DNA of 64,000 nt, from the NCBI GenBank assembly GCA_947683425.1, contig CANTUQ010000101.1:29659001-29723000 (forward strand). The letters are read 5' to 3'. Source of the stretch: Excoecaria cochinchinensis (Eukaryota; Streptophyta; Magnoliopsida; Malpighiales; Euphorbiaceae). Position numbers and translations under genes: made by a program. The notes beneath the pieces were generated by a model, which saw nothing but the letters and a program-made list of their open reading frames with translations, did not search any database and was not told the DNA's origin. The first letter of the stretch is position 1; each line of letters opens with the position of its first letter. Of this stretch, positions 1 through 12,329 are shown one piece after another.

Positions 1-82
1 TCATATAGCTGTTTTAGCTTCAATTTTGTTACATTTTTAAATAGACGATATTGATGTGTTATGTGGCCACTTTGATGTCCAG

Positions 83-2775
83 GCAAAATGCGATAGTATT
101 GGAGGAGAAGGAGAAGAGAGAGAAAGAGTTACTAAGCCAAATAATCAAGGAAGCTGAAGAGTATAAGATTGAGTTCTACAGGAAGAGGGAGATCACCTGT
201 GAGAATAAGAAAAAAACTAACAGGGAAAAGGAGAAGGTAAGAAAGGATTTCTAATTCTTGAGCTCGACATCGTTGAGGCTGTTTTTCTGCTTAATAATGT
301 TAATGTCCTATTATATAAATCTATATAAATTTGTGCCCGATTATTTGTTGGTTACATATTATTCGTCTGGCTGTGTTGGCATTTGTTGTAGTACCATTAT
401 CAAAAATAAATTGTTCACTTTTACTGCTACATGTGATGCACATATAATAAAGCTGCATGCATTGCAGTATATACATTTGAAATTTGAGTTACTTTAGGAA
501 TGGAGTTAGTTAAGCAATGGTTAGTTTTTTGCATACGGAATTGAATGTTATAATGTATCTATAGAATGTTGTAACTTCTTGGTGGCTACTGGCTAGAATT
601 ATAAGCTAATCAGTGGGAATTCAGTGCATATATAATAAAGTTATTAGCTTGGACAAACTCTATTTGGGTTGCATCTGTCAATGTGCTTTCTGTTTTAGAA
701 GAATTGTCAAAGTACAATGAAAAGATAACGATTGTTGAGTCCTCTCCCAAAATTAGTCATGATTGTGTGCAAGAGTCCAATTACTCCATATCAAGATTTA
801 CTTGCTTTGTTACTTGGTGAATGTACCTTGAGGATCTAGGTTACTATAATTTTTTAATGGGCTATGACAAACATGGAAGGTAATGCAGGATGTTAGATGT
901 GAATTATAAGGCAACTTCAATTTTATTGCATATGATTTTTTTTTTTAATTTTTTGGAAATTATTGCATATGAACTTAATTGTGAAGATGTAAATTTTTGT
1001 TATAATGAGAAAAATCTTCCTAGTCAGTGTTGTGGCTTTCAAAATTATAAGCATCATCATGTAGGTTCCGCAAAATCCTTTGTTATAAATTTGACCAATT
1101 TATCAGCTATAGTAAATCCTGTAATTTATTTCTACTATATACATGATATTTGACGTTAGTATTAATTATGCTGAATCTGTAAGAATTAGCAAAATAAAGT
1201 AAAAAAGATCCAAGTTGTATTTTCTAACTTTATCAGTTTATAAGAGTCAGACATCAAGATTTGGTGGCTTTCTCACTCAGTAAATGCACCTTGGAGGTCT
1301 AATATACCGCAACTTCTTCTAAGATAAATGATACATCATGTAAGGCTTAATGAATTAGCATATTAGTTGCAAAGAGGAACTTTGGTTGATCATGAATATT
1401 AAGGTATCTCCATCCTGTTTGTATATAAAGTTAATTGAGTAGACCCTATGACAATTCAATCTTGGGCAAATAACTAGAAAAATTAGATTTTTGTTATAAA
1501 CTTCAATCACAATTAATCTTTTGAATTATTTAAAGTTACACTTAATGTTTAACAGTAGTATCAATCATTCCAAATTTAGAAGAAAGAAAGCAAATACTCC
1601 AATTGATAACCTGTCATATATTTCATTGAAAGGAATTCCACATTAGCTAGATGTGTTGTATTCATATCCAAGACCTCACATGGTGAATGATGCTATGGGA
1701 AGATGCAATTTTTTTTCCTTAAGATTTTGAATCATAGAGTATAGTTAGTAAGTTTTGAATGTAATTAATGTTTTCATGTGAAGTCTTTTTTCTTTTTTTC
1801 TTCTTTTGTTAATAAATTTTCCACCTTTGATAGTGAGTTGGGAATCTTTTAATAAAATTATGCCCTCAATTTGGGAATCTTGTCACGGGTCCTGTCAAGC
1901 TTATTTACTGTTGATGTTATACATATGATATATGTGATTGATCGAAATCATCAGTCATAAATGGACACTGCAGAGAACTTCTGGTTATTCTTTGTTGTTA
2001 GTAAATCTTTTTTTCCTGTGTGCCACATTCGCTGCTATCTATTTGTTTGTCAATAAATTCTAATTATCTAAGTTTTCAGCCTAGAATATTTGCAGAATAA
2101 GCTAGGGATTCAAACTCATCTAAAAATCTTTTTAAGCAATTTTCTAGCAAGAGAAAAGCATTGTGCATTTTTGCTAAAAGATTCAGGAAGTAGTGTTGAT
2201 ATGTCTAAATACTATGCATCACTCACAGTATCACATAGCATGTTGATCTAGTCTGGATCTTCCAGGACAGTGACTTGGTCCATTTAAAATTATATGGATT
2301 TTTCAATCATAAATTTAAATTGTGTTTATTTTAATAAGCAAATTCTATATCTGACCATATTACATTTCATAGATTATTATGCATCTACACTTGTGACTCA
2401 TGTCCTCTTCTTTATCAGGTGTCTGTTGCTAACCAGGAGAAATTTCATGCTGAGGCTGACAAGAATTATTGGAAGGCCATAGCAGAGCTCATTCCTAATG
2501 AAGTTCCAGCAATAGAGAAGAAGAGAGGGAAGAAGGAACAGGAAAAGGAAAAGAAGCCTGGCATTGTTGTAATCCAAGGTCCAAAACCCGGAAAACCAAC
2601 TGAACTTTCGAGGATGCGGCAGATACTTGTAAAATTGAAGCACAACACTCCTCCTCACCTAAAGCATTCTCCACCACCACCACCAGCCCCTACAAAGGAT
2701 GCTAAAACTGGGGATGAAGCTGCGGCGAAGCCTGCCACCGTGGTAACCACTTCTGAGGCTGTACCAGTTGCTTGA
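83..2775 (+). CDS. CLC: Clathrin light chain, 3' part (two terminal exons)
   Basis: The last two coding exons of a plant clathrin light chain, which binds clathrin heavy chain in the coat of vesicles at the plasma membrane and trans-Golgi network. Exons are 83-236 and 2419-2775, stop TGA. The first has a CAG acceptor at 80-82 and an AAG/GTAAGA donor, and opens in the third base of an Arg codon; the second follows TTTATCAG in phase 0. The first is a charged coiled-coil stretch (motifs RQNAI, EEKEKREKEL, CENKKKTNREKEK). The second reads VSVANQEKFHAEADKNYWKA, then KGKKEQEK-like basic residues, then QGPKPGKPTELSRMRQIL and a Pro/Ala-rich tail, the diagnostic order for plant light chains. The N-terminal acidic half lies upstream of the window. 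The gene converges on the minus-strand gene at 4047-7675. The closest match I recall is Arabidopsis CLC2; paralogue assignment is less certain than family. Confidence 0.93.
237..2418 (+). other. Long intron of the clathrin light chain gene
   Basis: A 2.18-kb AT-rich intron with GT donor and CAG acceptor, joining phase-0 exons. I see no conserved exon, repeat ends or RNA gene inside it; small open frames in it look like chance. Confidence 0.8.
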
Positions 2776-4046
2776 TTGTTTTTGTATTACCTTCCTTATT
2801 AGCTTACATGTATCACAACACTTGGTCATGCAATGTAGCTTGTTTATTGGCCATCGGTTAGCTGGTATACTCAAGAGTGTGTGAGATTATATTTCTTATC
2901 TTTCCTATGTAAAAAACTTGGGTCTCTTGAACTGAGTCTCTGTTAGTATTTAGAGCTCTTAAACTTTAATCTTTCTTTTCTGGCCTCAATGAGATTGATT
3001 TCATTATTATCTTCCAACGATTGGATGGAGGAATAGTTATCATGGATAGCAGTTTGTGGTCCAGTTACTTGGACTAAAATTTTTCAGTTGGGCAAAGTGG
3101 TCCAGTTACTTGAATTATTAAATCCGGAAACAGATGAAGTACCATGAGAAACCCATTTCTCTGCAAATTGCAGTGAACCAATAATAATGTTTAAACTGTA
3201 ATCCAACAGTAGATAGACAGGTGTCATTTTGCGGTCCAGCTTACAAATATTCCACTTCATTTGCATATGATCCCCACTTATCTTCTTATGGTCATTATTA
3301 TCTCTTGCCCCTTTGATGCCCATATTCTGGATTTGCTGCCATCAACGGCATAGACATTTGCTTTACAATGCCCACATCCCATGTGCAACTTCGCTTTATT
3401 TTTCTGTTACTTTCCCATGAATACCAAGAAAGCCAAGAGGGTAGGCATCCTCTAGTCTCTTAATAATTCCACAATTTGCGGCTTCATCAAATGGGGTATT
3501 TCATTATTGCCCCGCAATTATCCTCCAATATGTTATCAGTCAGAGTGCAAAAGTTATTCGTGCAGTTATAACATTGCTCGTAATATTTTTAATTGAAAAG
3601 AAATTATAATGTAGGCCATGTGATACACTCAGAAAAATCTCTCTCAAGAATAAGGAATGTTAAAAGCTCTGCTCCGCTTTTCTCGGGAAGCACAATAAAA
3701 TTCTTTCGCCAATGTGCAGTTTATAATTAGGTAGTACCTTTACCCTAGTTTGAAATTAAAGACGAGGGTTTTAATTCCCAACTTTGATGCATAAATATCT
3801 AACCTTGTGGAAAATGAGCATTGACTGGAAGATTTGCGACTGGTTTCGGTTTCCCTAATAATACAAAGATCACGAATTACAGAAAACTTAATTAGCAATC
3901 AATCTAATAACTTTACATCACAGGTGCACAATTCTGGTTAGTTTTCTTCAGTCCGCAAATCAGTTCCTCTATTGGCTGTCGAGCTTTGAAAATCAAGAAT
4001 AACACACGAGATGATTAGAAAAGACCATTGATTTCACATACTAGTA
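2776..4046. other. Spacer between convergent genes
   Basis: This holds the 3' untranslated regions of the clathrin light chain gene and of the opposing gene. No coding potential or transposon ends recognised. Confidence 0.6.
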
Positions 4047-6725
4047 TCACCTGCCTCGTAGAGGAGACCGACCACCTCTCTCATTGCCAACTTCTTCTAA
4101 TTCAATCCCATCTAAACAAAGACCATTGTTGTTGACACTGACTTCTGAACTAGCATTGCTGCTTGTTGCCAAAGGAGAGTCTGATACACTAATTGTTCTG
4201 GTTCGTGTAGACCCTGATCTCACACTATACATTGAAGATGCTGGAATATTCGTCATCAAAGGCCGTAAACTACCAGGAATGCTTCTCCTTATATCCTGCA
4301 CAACACAATATCAGATCAAGTAAGGAATCAATAATAGAAAATGTTCCACATCGTCGAATTATTTCAATGTCTTCTAGAAAACAAGCAGACAAGGATAACG
4401 AACGGCAAGGAAAGGTTTTCTTTAAGTTCAATTCAGATGTTAATTTTAACTTTTCATAGAGGAGATAGATAACCGTGTCATGCAATAATGATGCAAGCAT
4501 ACAGATAGGAAATAATTCAATACGAAATATAACTACAGGTTCATATTCTACTGCAGACATCTATTGTAAGTAAAATGCTTACCATATGTCTTATAGCCAT
4601 ATCCAAGGATTTCTTTGAAAGCGTTCTTCCAAACCCTGAGCTGTCCGGTGATGAAGACTTGCCAGACAGGTTACCATGAGGAGAAAGCTTATCATCTTGC
4701 CTAGGCGGTGCAAGTTTTCGCATATTTATCACTCTCTCAACCATCTTGGTTCCAATTAGGACAGGGCTCACATTGTCATTAGCTTTAGCATGCAAACGAC
4801 TAATTGCAGGAACAGAACTCCCACTGGCATGCGTAATACCATTTGGTGCTCGTCCTCTTGCAGGAGAGCATGATTGCCGTCTTGGCCTTCCATTGGGTAG
4901 GGGCTCAACAGAGGAAGAACGTGAACTGGGGGCTCCAGGCCTACCCCTAGCAGCTGAAAGTGGTCTATCAGGTAATGATGTTCTCAAATTAGGTGGAGCA
5001 TCAAGAGAGAAACCAGGCATTTCTGATGGCTTCCATGGCCTAGGTTTCACTGTTGGAGAGGCAGCACGTGATGGCACTGCATTTTTTGCCATTGTGGGAG
5101 CTATTCTGGTAACTGAAGTAGATGACTTTACAGGAGGGACAGACACAGTTGGTACACTAGATGGGGCTGATGGCCGCCGGGTTGGTGTTGAAGCCCTAGA
5201 CATGGACTTGGGCGGAGGTATAGACGTCCTGGAAGTTGGTGTTGAAGATCTTGCGGTAGTCCTTGATGGTGTTGAAGATCTTGCAGGAACTGTTGGCTTT
5301 GAAGCAGAAACAGTAGGCCTTGTAGCAGTAGTGGGCTTAGTGGCAGAAACAGTCGGCTTAGCAGAAGAAACAGTTGGCTTAGTTGCAGAAACTGTTGGCT
5401 TGGAGGAAGACAATGTGGAGCGAGAAGTAGGTGTTGAAGATCTAGCAGGTTTTGAAGCAGATGGCAATGCTGGTCGTCCAGTTGGTGTTGCAGGTCGTGA
5501 TCCTGGGCCACCTGATGATGAAGGCCTTCGCATCCCTGCACCAGAAGAGTTCAACCCAGGGGAGGAAGTTGTTTGTTTGGATGCTAAGCTGCCCCTTGCG
5601 GCAGGTTCTGGCTGAGGGTTTGCTAACTATGATGACAATAAACAACATGAGCAAGGCATAATCAGTTCAACAACCAGAGTAACGCATAGATTCTGATGAG
5701 CATTTTAGCATAAGTACCAAAGTGTAAACTTGGAAATTATGTTTTTACTCAGATTCCATAATAATTTTGTAACTCGTGTAGCTATGACATAACTCTAAAA
5801 TAATCATCTGATTAAGTTTAAGCAGAGGATTAAGAATCAAAACGGTCAACAGCAGACCTACTATATAACTTCTCACTAATCTCAACTTCATAACAGTGAG
5901 GAATTTAATCAACTAATTGCTTTCAAAGTTAGATTTTAAAGCATTTATTGTCTTATGAAACTGAACACAGAGTAAAAACTGAATGCAAGTTTATAATAAT
6001 AATATTAATAATAATAATAATAATAACTGCAGGAAGCTGCATGTGGTTCTGTATTTATAACAGTAAAGACTGAATATGTAGTGATTGATGCTTCATCGAT
6101 TTTGCAAGGATACAAAGAAGTTCCATTATTAGTAGCAAGGACTGTGTAGCAATAGACTCTATCCAACTCTACAGTATCCAGAGATGAACTTATGCTTTTA
6201 GAGATCTTGATGATCAGCACTCCACAATGTTAATGTTTCTATGACCATACAGAATGAGGTTGTCTAACATAATTAATAGTAAGAAACATATAGCAGTTAA
6301 AATAACAAAAGAAACCAGATAAAGATTACTATCCAATTCAAATTGTAAGATTGTGATCTTACTCTAGATTTCAGGGCTGTAGGACGGGCCTTTGGCGTAA
6401 CAATCTGACTCATAATGGTATTTTGTGATTCCATTTCTAATGAAGGAAACAAAGGGGTACCAGGAGGTGTTAGAAGCCTGAAAACAAGAATTATATCAGC
6501 TGTTAAATTCCTAAATGTATGAGAAAAAACGTCATAAATATAGCATAAATATATGGATGAATTGTTGTAGCAAAGGCTTCTAAAAATAGCATGAACAATC
6601 GTTTTCCTTGATGACAAATATGAAGAATATATCATATATATCAAATTATCTGAAAACCTTAGAATCTCCCTTTTTACAGAAACAGTGAGGGGATAATTAA
6701 ATAATCTCTATACAAGCATGAACCA

Positions 6726-6762
<37 letters not shown>

Positions 6763-7675
6763 TAATTTGCAAGTGGCTCTTTCATTATAAACAGTAGAGG
6801 AGGCATGTGAAAGGTGTCACCAGTCACATCTATAATCTGTGTCCAGTATCCACCTCCATCAATAGCACATATTATCAACACTTGTAAAAGAAGACAACCC
6901 TTTTTCTCACACACACACACACACCCTGCAGCTTTCAGCCCTCTGGAAACAGACCCTTCGCTTCAACTTTCAATTCGCTTTCATGATAGACATGAGCAAA
7001 AGGAAGCCAATTGAAAAAGAAGACAAGGAGGAGGAATCACTTTCCTTAAGTATGAAAGACTGAATCTTATTGTTCCAATTAACATTTCTTTCTGATAGAC
7101 AGTGACTCTCACCGGAAAGATAAGCGAACTTTATAAACCAAAAAAGAAAAAAATTAAATTACCAGTCATAATCATTTTTATCGTTTTCTGAATTCAGAAA
7201 TTCATCAGCGCCACTGACTTTCCGAGTCGTCGTGGATGAAATATTAAATATAGGAGAGGTGCCAGGTTTAGAACCTGCAGTTTTCAAAATAATTCCATAT
7301 AAGAAATCAAAATAGTATAATTCAAAATCTGAAATCACTAAACAAAAATATGAAAGTAACAGATAACATAAAAAGGCAACTAATTACACAACAAAGAAGA
7401 AAATTAATCCCAGCTACATCTATATCCACAAAAGCCTAAAATTAGAAAGAAAAAAAAAAATCCTTTAAAAAGAGAATACCTAAAGGAGCATCGAACTCTT
7501 CAGTGTTATTAAAGAGGAGATTATTCTGCTCCTTCTCTCGCTTCTTCATTTCGAGAAACAACGCGAGCTCCTCTTCCTTCTCCTTCATCATTGACGCTCT
7601 TAACTGTTGCCTTTGCTTCACCGCGGCAGCAGCCATTTGCATATGCGAGTCCTGAGACCTAAAACTACGATTCAT
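4047..7675 (-). CDS. Ser/Pro-rich basic protein, At2g40070-like, five exons
   Basis: A complete 571-residue protein can be spliced from minus-strand exons 7675-7480, 7274-7163, 6477-6363, 5626-4583 and 4295-4047, all with GT/AG borders and matching phases (total 1716 nt with stop). The N-terminus begins MNRSFR and has a conserved charged helix (KQRQQLRASMMKEKEEEL, then EEFDAPLG). Next come TPPGTPLFPSLE, a long Ser/Thr/Pro/Lys-rich low-complexity part with KPTVSA-type repeats near residues 200-235, the block PGFSLDAPPNLRTSLPDRP, RQSCSPARGR, GTKMVERVINMRKLAPP, and a conserved end KKSLDMAIRHM-DIRRSIPG. This is a plant-specific family whose member I recall as Arabidopsis At2g40070. Basic proline-rich relatives have been tied to microtubules, but nothing here proves that role. 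The start is the first ATG of the conserved N-terminal block. The 5' flank is GAGA/CTCT-rich. Confidence 0.9.
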
Positions 7676-8100
7676 TTGAACAAATCTGATACTCTAACTC
7701 TCTCTCGAGCAACAAAAATTAACAGATCGAACAGTTTTCAAACAAACAAAACCTAAACGATAATATCACAAGAAAAAACGCGCAATAAACCACTTCATCA
7801 TCTACAAGCTTCATCTTAAGGTAAAATCACAGAAACTTTAGATCTATCAGCATTTCGTGCTCACTTCTCTTCGCAACTCAGCTTCAAGAAATCAAAAAAT
7901 TAGAGAGAGAAAGCTCAGGCTAGTTCAAAAGAGAGAGCCAATGTTGCGAAAACGAAGCTGAAAAGTTGAAAATTCTAGAGAGAGAAAACGTGGAGAGGAA
8001 GAGAGAGAGACGGGAAATGAGGTGAAAGATGAAGATCACAGACTAACAGTGAACAGGAGGAGAGAGAAAGAGAGAGGGAGTGGCAGCGAGAGTAACTAAG
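7676..8100 (-). promoter_or_regulatory. 5' leader and promoter of the At2g40070-like gene
   Basis: Upstream of the ATG at 7675 the minus strand is rich in CTCT runs (GAGAGA on the plus strand near 7905-8070), typical of plant core promoters and 5' untranslated regions. No clear TATA box was picked out, so the boundary is approximate. Confidence 0.4.
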
Positions 8101-8519
8101 AGGAGAACTGAGGGTAAAATGGGCAATGGGAAGAGCCTAAGTGGCTTTCTCGGTTTTATGATTTATGGGTGCGGAGAGATTTTCTTGTTGGAGAGGAAAC
8201 AACTGTCATCGGTGGTTGTTTTCTCTCGCTTAAAGCCTACGTTTTACATGCTCTTGGGGTCTGTTAGGTGGTTGGATAGTAGTTTTTGGAATTACAATTT
8301 TACCCTTTATTTTGAAATTTCTTTACTTTTTTGGGACTTTGTAAACTTTGGAATTTCTTTCAATCATGCCCTTCTGTTTCATTGTTATTTTTGTTCTTTA
8401 CGGCCCTCGTTTTTTGTTTTAATAATAAAATTTAATATCTTGTTTTTTTCAAAAACATTTTAGTGATGAAATTTATTCTGATATAATTGAAGTTCTTAAA
8501 TTATGAGCTTTCGCTCTTT
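8101..8519. other. AT-rich spacer, nothing recognised
   Basis: An open frame on the plus strand here has no recognisable domain and lies over the distal promoter of the minus-strand gene. I do not call it a gene. Confidence 0.5.
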
Positions 8520-8775
8520 TTAAAATATATTTTATTCATTTTTATTTTATTTGTTATTTTTATTATTTTTATTAAAATTAAAAAATATTATTTAGTTTTA
8601 AATTTAGGATAAAATTTAATAATTTAATATAAAAACTTAAATTTAATTAGTTAATTTATATTAAAAAATAATTAAATTAAAAAAAATTAAATTTCATTAA
8701 AAGTTTAGAAATAACTGATAAATAAAATTTAAAATTTACTCAAAATTGACACAAAAATGAAATTAATGGAGTAAT
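8520..8775. mobile_element. Stowaway-like MITE (decayed)
   Basis: The internal sequence (TTTAAATTTAGGATAAAATT, later ATTTACTCAAAATTGACAC) closely resembles the MITE at 44235-44464, and it ends with GGAGTAATTA, the usual look of small TA-targeting plant MITEs. The terminal repeats are eroded and borders approximate. Confidence 0.5.
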
Positions 8776-10556
8776 TATTAACTTATAGAGCTAAATTAGC
8801 TGCAATATTAATAGAAAATCTATTCTTCACCTATTTATGTATAAAAATACATGCAGTTTTATTAAATTTCTAGAGAATATATCGAATATTTACATTATTA
8901 ATAAATGTAAAAGGAATATAATATCCCACAAAACAAAATAAGTAGGCGATTTCTAGCTTTAAGTTTTGCAATTTGTATTTGAAAAAGAAAATAGGTTTTG
9001 TTTATTTGGATTGCTCTAATTGGTAATTAAGGAGAAGATTTACATTTGGTAATAGATTGAGTAGTTTGGTTTTGAGTTCTGCATAAACTATGGTTATCCA
9101 TTTTCAACTACTACTACTAATAGAAATAATAATAATAATATCACAGTTTTAGTAAGAAGAGCTAGATAGCCAAACTTCCTAAGGAGTTTTCTTAATTCTT
9201 TTTTTTGGAATTAATCTTTGAAATGAAACTACTTTTTATTTATCATTGATTGTTTTAATTTGCTAATCATAGAAATTTTATTTGGATTCACTTCAAGTTT
9301 TTTTTTTTTTTTTGAATGCAAATTAAACTTTCATTAATATAATAAAAAATACATCTTTAAAGTACAGATAAACTTATAAAAGTTAAAAGTACATAAGATG
9401 TATGAAATAAATGAAGTTACTGGATTATATCTCTGAACTTTTTCGACAAGAACAGTGGATAATAGTAACATGCGGTGCGCAATCTGGCTATCAGCGGGAA
9501 ACTCCGTCCATCTGTTGTTCAAAGGAAAACTTCCATAAAAGAAGACTATCAAACTTCCATAACGGAAGACAATCCAACTTCCATGAAGGAAGACCACAAC
9601 CTCCAAATTTGGAGAACAAACTTTCATAATAAAAATTTAAATTGCACTCAATTTTAATTAAAAAAGCTAGATCTAAATAAAAATTTCAGATTTGATAAAA
9701 AACAAACTCGAAATAAAAACACCGAAAATTTAGATCTGAGGTTATACAAACAAATAAAAACTAAATCAGATCTATACAGATCTGTATTTATTGAAACCAA
9801 AAACACAGAAACAAAAAACAAAGGGTTTCAGATCTAACACAATAATCCAAAAACGAAAGAAAAACACAAAAAAATCCAAATATGAATTTATTAAAACAAA
9901 TAACACACTCAAAAACACAAAAAAACAACGAATAAAATTAAAAATTCAGATCTGTACTGATCTGAAAATTATTATAGAAATAGAAGAAAAAAGATGAGAG
10001 GCTGCCGCCAGAAAATGAAGTGACGGCAGCCCCAAAATTAGGTTAATAATTTGGCGGCTATGGAACCCAGAGAGCGAAAGCCCAAATGTCCAAGTCTAAG
10101 CGCGTGACAAGCAAACACCCAAAGAGTCAAAGAGCTGACAGCACAACCGTTCGTTAGGATAGATAGAGCACGCTTCATGTCCTACTTTGACACCGAAGCA
10201 GACTCGATCATAGTATTCAAGTGATTTCTCACATCCATTATAAATAATACAAATCACTATAAAATCAAGTATTGAATTTTTGAAACTCCCCCTCCATATT
10301 CTTTCTCTAAACTCTATTAATTCAAGTTTTATAGTGATTATGTCTAGTCCGATTAGACTTTTTTTTTTCACATACAATTATCTTACTGATCCGAACGGTT
10401 TGCACACACCTACCATCCAGCATGATTCAGTTTCTAATATTTCAAAACTTAACAATATATTTTAAAAATATTTGAAGCAATGTGAGTGAAAATTTAAATC
10501 TTTAATCATCCAGATTATATAAATGCTTCAAATATTTGGCTGTGGCGGATCTCCAA
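8776..10556. other. AT-rich spacer without recognisable genes
   Basis: Contains a poly-T run at about 9299-9314, which may be the reversed poly-A tail of an old retroposon, a GAAGGAAGACCAC-like short repeat near 9540-9600, and A-rich DNA. No open frame shows a known domain. Confidence 0.5.
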
Positions 10557-11238
10557 TTCAGCTTATAATTAGGAATTACACAAAGATAAATTTGAAAGAT
10601 ATTATTATTATTATTAAGAGACATAATATACAAGTACAATTATAATTATGACTAAGAGAAATTAAAGTTCGAAAAATCTCATAGTTGTTTATAGAGTATT
10701 AACTATCATACTAACTCATGATTATTATTGTTGTTGGGAAGTAAAAAATTTAACTTAAAACTTTCTATAATTTACTCACAAGGAACAAGAAAGTTTAACT
10801 ACTATTTTGTTTTATTATTATAAATAACATATAATATCTTCAATCAAGAGATGAGGAATAAAAACAGGACCTTAACGACTTTTGACATTCTTGAACTACT
10901 AGCCATATATTTGACTGTATATGCCCATTTGGCTATGAGGGCAATTATCTTATCATCTATGAGAAATTAAGATTTTACAACTTAAGCAATGGATAAAAAT
11001 ATATTATCTGATTTTTTAGAGTACATATAGAATGGTAGAATTATACCATCTGGACAATGTATGAAAATATTTGTGTGAATATAAATATATTTGCCAATTC
11101 CTGAAATTTCAAAAGCTATTGGAATAAAGATGACCTGTACTTCTAGTTTAAGACTCAGCCAATAACAAAATTTTCTCAAGAACTTCAACGAAAGCTCCAA
11201 GAACTTTGTATGCACAAGTAAATTAGATGATTATCTCT
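10557..11238. repeat. Duplicated block L, copy 1 (left part)
   Basis: Near-identical over its length to 52850-54002, starting at TTCAGCTTATAATTAG. It is the distal 5' flank of the kinase family unit. Its continuation resumes at 17656 after the CACTA insertion. Copy 2 carries a MITE that this copy lacks (site near 11070). Confidence 0.85.
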
Positions 11239-11269
11239 CACTACAAAATAACAGGGAACTAACCACGAA

Positions 11270-11510
11270 ATTTTCGTCCCTAATTCCATAAATTCGGTCG
11301 CTAATTACTTTTAGCAACAAAATGACTAACCATCACTAATCCGGCGGTCGCAAAGAATTGTGCGACCAAAACATAAAACAGTCGCTAAAAATAGTGACGG
11401 CATATTCCGTCATTAAAAACAAAATATTTCGTCGTTAAATAACACCTAAATTAGTCACCGTAAATATTAAAAAAAATATCAACGGCAAAAAATTCCGTCG
11501 CAAAGTTTAT
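11270..11510. repeat. CACTA left subterminal repeat zone
   Basis: Multiple short copies of GTCGCTAA, CCGTCG and their complements occur, often paired as small palindromes. They mirror the zone at 17265-17620. In the En/Spm class such repeats bind the element-encoded protein. Confidence 0.75.
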
Positions 11511-11536
11511 TAAATTTTTTATTTTTTTTCAATTTA

Positions 11537-11583
<47 letters not shown>

Positions 11584-11937
11584 ATCAAAAATTTAATTGA
11601 TATAAATAATAATTATGCAATATTATTAATAATATTGATAAAATTTTAGAGATGCGGCATAAATTATAGCGACGGGGTACTTCCTTATTTACCATCGCTA
11701 AATGGTTGTTATTTTTTTTTTCGTTTTTGATTATATAATTATAAATAATAAAAATTATATTAATTGACAAGATTATTATAATAGAAAAAATATTAATTTA
11801 AATAATAGAATACATATAAAAGAAAATTTATAAGTTGCCAAAATATAAAATAAAAGTTGAATTAAGGACAACAGGAAAAAGAATAAACCAGGGAACAATA
11901 ACATTACATTCTTTCAATTAATTGCCAAGCTGCCAAT

Positions 11938-12084
11938 AGGTATATTGCTGATTCTCTTACTAGCTTCAATTGCCTCTTCCACAGCCTTTTTTGTTTGTGG
12001 CACATCAACACAACCCATGAATAGGTTATTTTCGTTCCATAATGACTCACCGTGCCTAATTAGTATCAAAGCTGCCTCACCTGA
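11938..12084 (-). pseudogene. Captured phosphoglycerate mutase exon fragment
   Basis: About 49 residues read ALILIRHGESLWNE, then GCVDVP, TKKAVEEAIEA and KRISNIP. This is the N-terminal catalytic segment of cofactor-dependent (histidine phosphatase) phosphoglycerate mutase, including the RHGE motif with the phosphorylated His. The match stops sharply at NIP, consistent with an exon edge, and no other part of the enzyme is seen. The fragment sits inside the CACTA element, about 0.7 kb from its left end. It is therefore best read as transposon gene capture, not a functional gene. No promoter or downstream exon was found. Confidence 0.8.
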
Positions 12085-12329
12085 ATTGATTAGGTTACAA
12101 AAATCAGAAGATTTAACAACAAAGGTATACAACTCCAGTGTTCAACTCAAGAGATGCCAAATGTACATCAAAGAGAATAATGAAGTCATTCAACCATTTG
12201 ACATAATTATCATAAATGGAAACAAAAGGGTTACCTGTTTTCTTTTTGACTTTATTAGAGCTAAAGGTTGAGAAATTGAGGTCTGGACAATACTGAGACG
12301 TTAATGTCTTTAAATCATCAACCAAATTA

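Noticed and set aside
890..1153. An 87-codon frame in the clathrin light chain intron
   Set aside because: No splice-compatible conserved residues and no domain. The flanking exons join directly in the family's normal order.
4746..5615. A 289-codon open frame on the plus strand rich in Gly/Val/Glu repeats
   Set aside because: It is the antisense of the repetitive KPTVSA-type region of the minus-strand gene, whose exons splice perfectly. Low-complexity codons leave the other strand open.
8080..8463. A 127-codon plus-strand frame upstream of the At2g40070-like gene
   Set aside because: Phe/Leu-rich with no recognisable domain, lying in AT-rich promoter DNA. I could not support it.
10982..11215. 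A minus-strand frame (LELSLKFLRKF...) also open in the duplicate at 53755-53967
   Set aside because: Similarity is explained by DNA duplication. The second copy's frame is broken by the MITE and no family is recognised.
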